Positions 7,025 through 13,004 of a stretch of DNA of 19,865 bases are shown in pieces. A program made the position numbers and the translations under genes. This DNA comes from an uncultured Collinsella sp. (lineage in GTDB: Bacteria; Actinomycetota; Coriobacteriia; Coriobacteriales; Coriobacteriaceae), in contig CAJMHR010000040.1 of assembly GCA_905213265.1 (NCBI GenBank), forward strand, positions 1 to 19,865, read 5' to 3'. Positions within the stretch are counted from its first letter, which is position 1. Each line of letters begins with the position of its first letter. Below the pieces are notes generated by a model, which saw only the letters and a program-made list of their open reading frames with translations, had not been told where the DNA came from and did no database searches.

Positions 7025-7756
7025 CTAGTTGCTACGCTGGTGGTAAACCTTGTATTTAAACTGATCGGCACGAGCAACCGAGAGTGTATACTCCACAACC
7101 TCGTTTGACTCGTTATACGTAGTCCTGACCAAATCGAGCACAGGCGACCCCTCGACAATTCCCAAAAGGTGGGCATCGGTGGGACGGGCTATGCTCGCAT
7201 AGAACTCCTCTTCGGCCACGCGAATCTTTTGCTGAAAGTCCTGCTCAATCACATCGTAAAGCGGCTTACGCTCCAGCAGCGGTCGCTTTAGGGACAGAAA
7301 TTGACGAACCGGTAGATAGCTGCGTTCGACCATCATGGGCATGTTGTCGGCAGAACGAAGGCGCTTGAGCTTAAAAATGCGATCACCGATACGCAATCCC
7401 ATATGCTCGGCCAGATTCTTATCGGCCTCCATCTCGCAAAAATCGAGAATAGTGGTCTCGGGGTCGCGACCCATCGCGCGCATCTGCTCGGTAAAGCTGT
7501 AAGACTGCATAAGATTGGTTGCTTTTGCCGAACGGTCGGTCACAAAGGTACCGCGACCGTGCTGCCGAACCACCAGTCCTAAACGCTCCAGTTCCTGCAG
7601 AGCCAGGCGCACCGTGGTGCGCGAGAGACCATAGCGCTCCGAAAGTTCACGCTCGGAAGGAATCATGTCACCGGCGCGATATTCATGGTCGATCTTTTCG
7701 GTCAGAATATCGACCAGCTGATCGTACAGCGGTTGCTTACGCGCTCCGATCGCCAT
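7025..7756 (-). CDS. GntR family transcriptional regulator (HutC subfamily)
   Basis: The 243-residue product has an N-terminal winged helix-turn-helix (about 9-75). It includes PLYDQLVDILTEKI, the GntR signature IPSERELSERYGLSRTTVR and the wing GRGTFV. A UTRA effector domain follows (about 95-235), as in NagR/DasR, which respond to amino-sugar phosphates. I start at the ATG at 7756, preceded by GGGAGG; an in-frame TTG at 7777 lacks a site. The gene lies between agaS and the PTS operon. TGGT-N4-ACCA sites before both units suggest it represses them and is released by an amino-sugar phosphate, probably GalNAc-6-P or GalN-6-P. Effector and targets are inferred. Confidence 0.93.
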   Translation of the reverse strand: MAIGARKQPLYDQLVDILTEKIDHEYRAGDMIPSERELSERYGLSRTTVRLALQELERLGLVVRQHGRGTFVTDRSAKATNLMQSYSFTEQMRAMGRDPETTILDFCEMEADKNLAEHMGLRIGDRIFKLKRLRSADNMPMMVERSYLPVRQFLSLKRPLLERKPLYDVIEQDFQQKIRVAEEEFYASIARPTDAHLLGIVEGSPVLDLVRTTYNESNEVVEYTLSVARADQFKYKVYHQRSN

Positions 7757-7780
7757 CCTATCCTCCCATTTTCTCAAACT

Positions 7781-7834
7781 CGGCTACTACCTTGGGTGTT
7801 TAGCATTATCTGTCCGCCACACCCGAATCATCAA
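7781..7834 (-). promoter_or_regulatory. gntR promoter with a degenerate operator copy
   Basis: TTGATG (7834-7829), an 18-nt spacer and GATAAT (7810-7805) form a good promoter directed at the regulator gene. AGGTAGTAGCCG at 7792-7781, just past the expected start of transcription, matches the TGGTAGTAACCA operator at 9 of 12 positions, which would allow weak autorepression. Confidence 0.6.
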
Positions 7835-7835
7835 G

Positions 7836-7874
7836 AAAACAAAAGCCGCGCGCTCTTTCGAGCACGCGGCTTTT
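7836..7874 (-). terminator. Rho-independent terminator of the PTS operon
   Basis: AAAAGCCGCG (7841-7850) pairs with CGCGGCTTTT (7865-7874), with an inner GCTC/GAGC extension. On the minus strand it runs into TTTTGTTTTC. It lies about 66 nt after the IID stop codon. Confidence 0.92.
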
Positions 7875-7940
7875 AACATACACATGGCTTAAGGGGTCGG
7901 GGTGTGAGCCGCGTAGGGACACACCCCTCAAGCTAGAGCC

Positions 7941-9023
7941 TTACCAGATGCTCGGCCAGAGACCAAGCGGGCCAGCGCCCAGGATGCCAAGGACGAAGAG
8001 CAGGAGAATGCCCTTGGTCGGGGTCCAGCTGTGCTTAGCGAACATGTAGTAAAGCAGCAGCGTAAGCATAAGCGGGACGAGCTTCGGGACGATGGTGTTG
8101 AGGGTGTCGGCAACAGAGAAGTTGACCGGATCCTCGGTAACGGTGCCGTAGGTCACGGACTCCATGCCGTTGCCCAGATCGGTGACGCCGCACTCGACAG
8201 CGTTGCCGTCGGCATCGGAAGCGGTAAGGGCGTTGCCGTCCTTATCGGTCATGGCGATGGTACCGGCCTCAGCGGTCTCGGTATCGATGCCCTCCATACC
8301 GGTGAAGTTCTTGGCCTCCTTCTCGGAGACAATCACGGTATTGGCGGAGAGGCCACGGGTGGTGCCATTGGGGATCTGGAGGTTGATCTGGGTGCCACCC
8401 ATGGTGACGACCAGACAACCGACGACGAAGACGCCCATGATGGAAGCGGCACGCGTGAAGGCCTGCATGTTGGCGGTCAGAGCATCAATAGCGCTGGTGC
8501 CAAGCTTGTAGGACCAGTTCATGAGCCAGAAGCGCAGAGCGAACTGGACGGCGTTGAAGATCACCAGGAAGATGATCGGCGCAGCGGCGTTGCCGTTGAT
8601 GGCCATGTTGGAGGTGATGCCGGCCGTGATAGGCACGAGCGTCAGCCAGAACAGGGCGTCACCGATACCACCGAGCGGGCCCATTGCGGCGACGCGGACG
8701 GCGCGAATCGTGGGGATGTCAACCTTATTCTGCTCGAGCGAAAGCACGATACCCATAACAAAGGTGACGAGGAACGGGTGAGTGTTGAAGAACTCCAGGT
8801 TGTGGCTCATGGAAGCCGCGAGGTCGTTCTTGTTGGTGTGGATCTTCTCCAGACCGGGGATGATGGAGTAGAGCCAGCCAGCGGCCTGCATACGCTCGTA
8901 GTTGAACGAGGCCTGCAGGAAGCAGGAGCGCCAAGCCATCTTGTTGAGGGTCTTCTGGTCGAGCTGCGGAGCAGGAGTGAGATCCTCGTAGTGCTCCGGG
9001 ATCACATACTCATTAGATGCCAT
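7941..9023 (-). CDS. PTS IID subunit, mannose/fructose/sorbose family (AgaD/ManZ-like)
   Basis: The 360-residue product matches IID of mannose-family PTS permeases. It has the N-terminal WRSCFLQASFNYERMQAAGW, NLEFFNTHPFL, MGPLGGIGDALFW near 114-126, and a hydrophobic C-terminal half. With IIC it forms the membrane channel for the incoming amino sugar. It is longer than usual (ManZ is about 283 residues). Residues about 220-300 are an acidic, Gly/Thr/Asp-rich segment set between membrane segments. I start at the ATG at 9023, which lies inside the end of the IIC gene (11-bp overlap) with GGAGG upstream, implying translational coupling. It is the last gene of the PTS operon, followed by a terminator. 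Confidence 0.94.
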   Translation of the reverse strand: MASNEYVIPEHYEDLTPAPQLDQKTLNKMAWRSCFLQASFNYERMQAAGWLYSIIPGLEKIHTNKNDLAASMSHNLEFFNTHPFLVTFVMGIVLSLEQNKVDIPTIRAVRVAAMGPLGGIGDALFWLTLVPITAGITSNMAINGNAAAPIIFLVIFNAVQFALRFWLMNWSYKLGTSAIDALTANMQAFTRAASIMGVFVVGCLVVTMGGTQINLQIPNGTTRGLSANTVIVSEKEAKNFTGMEGIDTETAEAGTIAMTDKDGNALTASDADGNAVECGVTDLGNGMESVTYGTVTEDPVNFSVADTLNTIVPKLVPLMLTLLLYYMFAKHSWTPTKGILLLFVLGILGAGPLGLWPSIW

Positions 9024-9813
9024 CTTCGAAGTCACCTCCGTCAGAAACAGCTGCACCCTTCAGCTCGGTCTGCTGCTGGAAGTCCCAGAAAGCGATGCCG
9101 AAGCCGATGAGAGCGAGGATGAGCAGAGCAGGGGTTGCCAGAGAATCGTTGGCAACGGTGATGAGCGCGAGGCCAAAGCCCATGAGGAAGAAGCCCCACA
9201 TATCGCGGTTCATCATAACCTTGAGCAGGACGGCGAAGCCGACGAAGCGCATCATGCCGCCTGCAGCGGACAGACCGGTCTGCAGCCAAGTCGGGATGGC
9301 GGAAGCGATGGTCTGACCGATGGTGGCGCCAGCGATGAAGAACAGGGTGACGACGACGGCGAAGATCAGGCCGAGCAGAGCCATGGCGAAGTAGTTCAGA
9401 CGCTCGATACCCTTGGTGTCAGCGTTGTGAGCCATGTTGTCCGCGGAGGACATGAGCGGCGACATAAGCGTGAAGACCAGGGTAACGCCGAGCTGACCAA
9501 GCAGAGCGAACGGAATGGCAAGGCCGACTGCCGCGTTGGGCTCGAGGCCCGTAGCAATAGCGAGAATGGCTGCCATGATGCCGCCGATAACAGCGTTAGG
9601 CGGCTGAGCACCTCCGATCGGCATGTTGCCGATCGTCATGAGCTGATAAGTACCACCCACGAGAAGACCGGTGTTGAGGTCGCCAAGGATAAGACCGATG
9701 ACGGCGCCGGTGACGATGGGCTGATAGAGAGACTCGAGGAAGTTAAACTGGTCGATTGCCGCGACGAACGTGACGATGAAGACCAGAGCGACCTGGAAGA
9801 TCGTGTATTCCAT
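9013..9813 (-). CDS. PTS IIC subunit, mannose/fructose/sorbose family (AgaC/ManY-like)
   Basis: The 266-residue, very hydrophobic product has the IIC signature segments. These include QPIVTGAVIGLILGDLNTGL near 31-50, GGTYQLMTIGNMPIGGAQPP-type sequence near 53-72, and PNAVIGGIMAAILAIATG. It forms the sugar-conducting part of the permease together with IID. AAAGGAGGAG lies before the ATG. The gene follows IIB by 90 nt, an interval containing a hairpin, and overlaps IID by 11 nt. Substrate specificity cannot be read from sequence; GalNAc is inferred from AgaS, NagA and the kinase nearby. Confidence 0.95.
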   Translation of the reverse strand: MEYTIFQVALVFIVTFVAAIDQFNFLESLYQPIVTGAVIGLILGDLNTGLLVGGTYQLMTIGNMPIGGAQPPNAVIGGIMAAILAIATGLEPNAAVGLAIPFALLGQLGVTLVFTLMSPLMSSADNMAHNADTKGIERLNYFAMALLGLIFAVVVTLFFIAGATIGQTIASAIPTWLQTGLSAAGGMMRFVGFAVLLKVMMNRDMWGFFLMGFGLALITVANDSLATPALLILALIGFGIAFWDFQQQTELKGAAVSDGGDFEDGI

Positions 9814-9865
9814 CTTGCTCCTCCTTTCAAAATGTATGTACGCACTTTGGATATCACGTACAGAA

Positions 9866-9887
9866 TGTCAGGGTTTCACTCCTGACA
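9866..9887 (-). repeat. Intercistronic hairpin between IIB and IIC
   Basis: TGTCAGG (9866-9872) and CCTGACA (9881-9887) are perfect 7-bp arms around an 8-nt loop. There is no T run on either side, so it is more likely an RNA-processing or stability element than a terminator. Confidence 0.6.
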
Positions 9888-9903
9888 ACGTGGATCATGA
9901 GGA

Positions 9904-10386
9904 TTACGAGAAGAGCTTGCTCGTGTCCTCAACAGGCGTGCTCGGAACGCGCCTGATCTCCAACTCCACCCCCAATTCCTGCAGCTCTTTAAACGCAGCG
10001 ACATCCTCGTCGTTAACTGCGACGGAGGTGGCGACTTGGCGCTTTCCTTCCGACATGTGCATGTTGCCGATGTTTACCTTCTTTATAGGCACACCGCCCT
10101 TGACGAGCGTAAGCACGTCTTCCGGTGTTTCGGCCACGATGAAGATCTTCTGGCGCGGGCTCGCCTTGCCAATGACGTCGATGGTCTTCTGCAGAGAGAA
10201 GAAACGCGTAGCGACGCCGGCGGGAGCGGCCATCTTCATGAGGTTCTGGCGCATGGTGTTGGTCGACACATCGTCGTTGGCGACGAGAATGAGGTTGGAG
10301 CCCAGGGTGGAGTTCCACTGGGTAGCGACCTGACCATGGACCAGTCGGTTATCGATGCGGGTAAGAAGAATGTTGGGTTCTGCCAT
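9904..10386 (-). CDS. PTS IIB subunit, mannose/fructose/sorbose family (AgaB/AgaV-like)
   Basis: The 160-residue product is a standard IIB. His17 (codon CAT, 10338-10336) is the phospho-acceptor in TRIDNRLVHGQVATQW. KGGVPIKKVNIGNMHMSEGKR and AAFKELQELGVELEIR follow. It takes phosphate from IIA and passes it to the sugar bound by IIC/IID. The IGNMHMSEGKRQ segment resembles GalNAc-type and hyaluronan-type IIB proteins, although that is a recollection of the family and not a measured identity. AAAGGAAG lies upstream of the ATG. It follows yajC by 36 nt. The orphan IIB at 137-649 is a clear paralogue that has lost this histidine. Confidence 0.96.
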   Translation of the reverse strand: MAEPNILLTRIDNRLVHGQVATQWNSTLGSNLILVANDDVSTNTMRQNLMKMAAPAGVATRFFSLQKTIDVIGKASPRQKIFIVAETPEDVLTLVKGGVPIKKVNIGNMHMSEGKRQVATSVAVNDEDVAAFKELQELGVELEIRRVPSTPVEDTSKLFS

Positions 10387-10422
10387 GTTGATCAGCTTCC
10401 TTTCGTTATTTGCTGACGACAG

Positions 10423-10704
10423 TTACTTAATCTCCTGAATCGCGTAACGCGAAACGTCTACGACGGCTCCGGATCGGACTTTGATCTGGACCTTTTCGCC
10501 TTCGATGCCTTTGACGGTTCCGTAGATACCGCCGGCGAAAAGAACCTCCTGACCCGGCTTGAGCTCGGTGTGCAGCTCCTTGAAGTACTTCTGCTTCTTC
10601 TTCATGTTGATTTGCGACCAGATGGTGTAAATCAAGCCCATGATGACAAGCAGACCTAAAAGGGCGACCGAGGAGCTCAGGACGTTGGCTCCGAAATCGG
10701 CCAT
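10423..10704 (-). CDS. yajC: YajC family protein encoded inside the PTS operon
   Basis: The 93-residue product has one N-terminal membrane helix (about 12-30: VALLGLLVIMGLIYTIWSQ), a basic stretch (NMKKKQKY) and the small YajC domain ending LKPGQEVLFAGGIYGTVKGI. YajC is an accessory membrane protein of the Sec translocon (SecDF-YajC). Its ATG overlaps the IIA stop by one base (TAATG), so it is translationally coupled to PTS genes and not placed with secD/secF. A yajC-like gene is also found in streptococcal hyaluronan/GalNAc-type PTS operons, so a role in inserting or stabilising IIC/IID is a fair inference. No experiment that I know of shows it. Confidence 0.9.
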   Translation of the reverse strand: MADFGANVLSSSVALLGLLVIMGLIYTIWSQINMKKKQKYFKELHTELKPGQEVLFAGGIYGTVKGIEGEKVQIKVRSGAVVDVSRYAIQEIK

Positions 10705-11147
10705 TAGATGCCGTCCTCGTCGCCGAAGATATCCTCTTCGTCGGAGCCGGCAACGGATGCGACCGTCTGGGCGGTGATGCCCGTCTGGCCAACGGTCACT
10801 GCCTGCTCGCCAAGCTCAGCGAGCGTGGCATTGCCGCGGAGGAACAGAAGCTCAATAACCATGGGAAGGTTGGTGCCAGTCAGAACCTCGACGTTGTCGA
10901 CATCCTGGGCAATCATCATCGACTGGTTGAACGGGGTGCCGCCAAGCAGGTCGGTAAAGACGAGCACGCCATCGCACTCCTCGCGCATGGCGGTAATAGC
11001 GGCGCGGAGATCCTCACCGTAGGATGCGGCCTGGTCGCCCTCAAAAGGAACGACGGTAAAAGCGGGCTGGTCACCGGCAACCATAGCGATAGCGCTTGCG
11101 AGACCGGGTGCGAACTGTCCATGACCGGTAAGAATAAAGCCAACCAT
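10704..11147 (-). CDS. PTS IIA subunit, mannose/fructose/sorbose family (AgaF/ManX-like)
   Basis: The 147-residue cytoplasmic product carries the IIA active-site histidine His9 in GFILTGHGQFAPG. It also has the family segments VPFEGDQ, VLVFTDLLGGTPFNQS (with the conserved Asp) and LTGTNLPMVIELL. It receives phosphate from HPr and passes it to IIB. A final acidic stretch (SDEEDIFGDEDG) lies beyond the usual domain. It is the first gene of the PTS operon and has GGAAGG upstream of its ATG at 11147. A long regulatory region with a GntR-type operator precedes it. Confidence 0.95.
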   Translation of the reverse strand: MVGFILTGHGQFAPGLASAIAMVAGDQPAFTVVPFEGDQAASYGEDLRAAITAMREECDGVLVFTDLLGGTPFNQSMMIAQDVDNVEVLTGTNLPMVIELLFLRGNATLAELGEQAVTVGQTGITAQTVASVAGSDEEDIFGDEDGI

Positions 11148-11262
11148 TCAAATTTCCCTTCCGAAGGTGTGTACGATCTGAGTCCGATGATTTTCGGAAG
11201 CCAGCGGGCGCTCGCCCTTAAAGCTTCTTAGAAAGCGTTCTTTGAAGACCAGTGGTTTCTAA

Positions 11263-11276
11263 ACTGGTAGTAACCA
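11263..11276 (-). promoter_or_regulatory. GntR-type operator upstream of the PTS operon
   Basis: The core TGGTAGTAACCA at 11265-11276 is identical to the one over the agaS promoter, and the preceding CTGGT arm begins at 11264. It lies about 118 bp before the IIA start codon. It is the expected site for the GntR regulator encoded at 7025-7756. Confidence 0.7.
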
Positions 11277-11571
11277 CGTGATGTGTTGTTGCCACTATAT
11301 CACCACAGAAGTGGTTGCTTTCGTTGATTCAAACAGTAAAACGTTTTTGCACCGCTCACGGTGAAAAATCGACCGTTTACCGCTCGTTAACACTTCTACC
11401 TGCGGTTTTGAAATCGTTTCGAAATGCTTTGGCAAAAGTTCGGGACTTTTCCTGTGCCTAAACAACGCAGGGCGGCTAAAAATAGCGTAAAGAAAAATTG
11501 CAGGTCATTGTGAAGATTTGTGAATTGGTCTTTTTGTCTTAATACCAGTTAGAACCCAGTTTTGAGATTAT

Positions 11572-11601
11572 CGGTGAACGGTAGTTTTCGACCGTTCACC
11601 G
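11572..11601. repeat. 11-bp inverted repeat
   Basis: CGGTGAACGGT (11572-11582) and ACCGTTCACCG (11591-11601) are perfect arms around an 8-nt loop. There is no adjacent T run, so it is more like an operator than a terminator. A related, less perfect version lies at 11359-11382. Confidence 0.6.
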
Positions 11602-11712
11602 GTTACTTGTAATCGTTTGCAGTTGTTTTCCCATATGAATCGGGGAAACGCGATGGAGCGCTTGCGCGATCACACAATCTACCTTTCCAATCTCAACAGA
11701 TGGCTCTACAAC

Positions 11713-11750
11713 GCAAAACCCCCTAGAACGATGTCCGTTCTAGGGGGTTT
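11713..11750 (-). terminator. Strong terminator after the SurA-N-like gene
   Basis: AAACCCCCTAGAACG (11716-11730) and CGTTCTAGGGGGTTT (11736-11750) form a perfect 15-bp stem with a 5-nt loop. TTTTGCG follows on the minus strand. It ends transcription about 43 nt after the stop codon at 11793 and may also work in the other direction. Confidence 0.92.
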
Positions 11751-11792
11751 CATCAGATATTTCAGCTTCGCACTCGAAAGGTCGGACAAACC

Positions 11793-12878
11793 TTACGCAA
11801 ACAGGCCGTAGATGCTGATGTTGGCCTTGGCGTAGAGGCCATTAGCATACTCGGTCCACTTGGAGCTGGCGCTCGAAGCCTGCGAGGAATACTGCTGGTA
11901 GGCGGTGTAATAGGCGGTCATGGCCTGCTTGTAGGTGGCGCTATCGGCCGTAAAGGCATCATCGGCAAAGGCCTTGGCATAGGTGCTGTCGGCATCCTTC
12001 CAGGTGCCCTTTGAGCTATCCCACTCATCGCCGGCAAGGTTGATGATGTAGTCGGCGTAGTCCTTGCTCGCGGTCTCCTCGTTGCCGTCAGCAGGCTCGG
12101 TCGGGGCGGTCGGCATACTTGCGGAGCTGTCGCCGACCTTCTTCTTGTAGAGCTTCTGCAGCGTCGCGGACTGGCGGACGATCTGCTTGGCCTGGTCCTT
12201 GGACACGCCATACTGCGTGGCCATGGTCTTGTAGTCGGAGGTGCCGATGGAATCCTCGGCGTACTGCTTCATCTCCTTAGAAGAGACGGTAATGCCCTCG
12301 TCCTCGGCAGCGTCCAGCAGGATCTTGTTGCGCACGTAGGACAGGATGACGTCGGCAGAGGGAGCGGTGTAGTTGCCATCGCCATCCTTGACGGTATCGA
12401 GGCTGTACTGGCTCTCGATGGCCTCGCGCGCGGTGATGTCACTCTTCTTGCCGTTGTAGCTGTAGCTTGCCACGGTCGAATCGATCTGGTCCTCGGTGAG
12501 GGTCGCCGAGCCGACACCCTTGCCGCCAAAACCACCGTTGCCGATAAAGAAGCCGACCACAGCAGCGATCACGATAGCGACCACAAAGGCAGCAATCATC
12601 GTCTTCTTGTGCTTGGATGCATGGTCGTCCGCGTCGGAGTCGTCGTCCATGTCCTGTTCCTCGGGCATGAGGTTCTCGTCGGCGGCATCTGCGGCAATCT
12701 GAGCCTCCAGGCGAGCGTCCTCCTCCTCGGCCGTCGTACCGGCAGCAATGTGCTCGGCAGACGTACCGGCGACCAGATCGATCTTCTCGTCCTCGTCACC
12801 GTCGGGGCCTTCGCCGCGCTCGATGATCTGGATGCCGTCGATCTCGTCCTTCTCGTCCTTCTTTTGAATCAGACCCAT
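11793..12878 (-). CDS. Membrane-anchored protein with SurA-N-like chaperone region
   Basis: The 361-residue product has three parts. Residues 1-88 are strongly acidic and presumably cytoplasmic. KHKK precedes one membrane helix at about 94-113, so the rest should lie outside the cell. After a Gly-rich linker, residues about 122-250 look like the SurA N-terminal helical region: AREAIESQYSLD, DVILSYVRNKILLDAAEDEGITVSSKEM, YGVSKDQAKQIVRQSATLQKLYKKKVG. There is no parvulin isomerase domain, and the C-terminal 100 residues are Ala/Ser/Tyr-rich and helical. It may act as an extracytoplasmic holdase. AAGGAG lies 8 nt before the ATG. It is followed by a strong terminator and appears to be a single-gene unit or the end of the icd operon. 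Confidence 0.75.
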   Translation of the reverse strand: MGLIQKKDEKDEIDGIQIIERGEGPDGDEDEKIDLVAGTSAEHIAAGTTAEEEDARLEAQIAADAADENLMPEEQDMDDDSDADDHASKHKKTMIAAFVVAIVIAAVVGFFIGNGGFGGKGVGSATLTEDQIDSTVASYSYNGKKSDITAREAIESQYSLDTVKDGDGNYTAPSADVILSYVRNKILLDAAEDEGITVSSKEMKQYAEDSIGTSDYKTMATQYGVSKDQAKQIVRQSATLQKLYKKKVGDSSASMPTAPTEPADGNEETASKDYADYIINLAGDEWDSSKGTWKDADSTYAKAFADDAFTADSATYKQAMTAYYTAYQQYSSQASSASSKWTEYANGLYAKANISIYGLFA

Positions 12879-12916
12879 ATCAGTTACTCCTTGTTAGGAA
12901 ACATAGTCCGCAATAG

Positions 12917-12945
12917 AATACGCCCGACAGAGCGCCGGGCGTATT
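12917..12945 (-). terminator. Possible terminator between icd and the SurA-N-like gene
   Basis: AATACGCCCG (12917-12926) and CGGGCGTATT (12936-12945) form a perfect 10-bp stem, but only a weak T-rich stretch (CTATTG) follows on the minus strand. A second small stem (GCAAAC/GTTTGC, 12962-12992) lies nearer the icd stop. Confidence 0.45.
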
Positions 12946-13004
12946 GATTCTCAGGTTATACGCAAACACTTAAGTACTATTTAGGCGTTTGCAGCGTGCA
13001 CACC

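Larger units (their letters stand above)
11148..11792. other. 645-bp intergenic regulatory region upstream of the PTS operon
   Basis: No gene is supported here. It holds, from left to right: a CcpA-cre-like pseudo-palindrome AGAAAGCGTTCT (11230-11241), the GntR-type operator (11265-11276), ACCAC-N4-GTGGT (11302-11315), two palindromes sharing TCGACCGTTYACCG (near 11350-11382 and 11572-11601), and the terminator of the SurA-N-like gene. TATAGT at 11299-11294 (minus) is a possible PTS -10 box but lacks a good -35. A 64-codon plus-strand frame (11617-11811) has no ribosome-binding site and runs through the terminator. Confidence 0.6.

Noticed and set aside
8031..9110. 359-codon plus-strand open frame
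   Set aside because: Antisense to the IID gene; charged, repetitive composition typical of reverse reading of a membrane protein gene.
11230..11241. AGAAAGCGTTCT as a CcpA cre site
   Set aside because: It resembles a cre core but several outer positions disagree, and CcpA-type control is not established for this lineage. Noted only within the intergenic entry.
11617..11811. 64-codon plus-strand open frame in the large intergenic region
   Set aside because: No ribosome-binding site, it passes through a 15-bp terminator stem, and it overlaps the end of the neighbouring gene.
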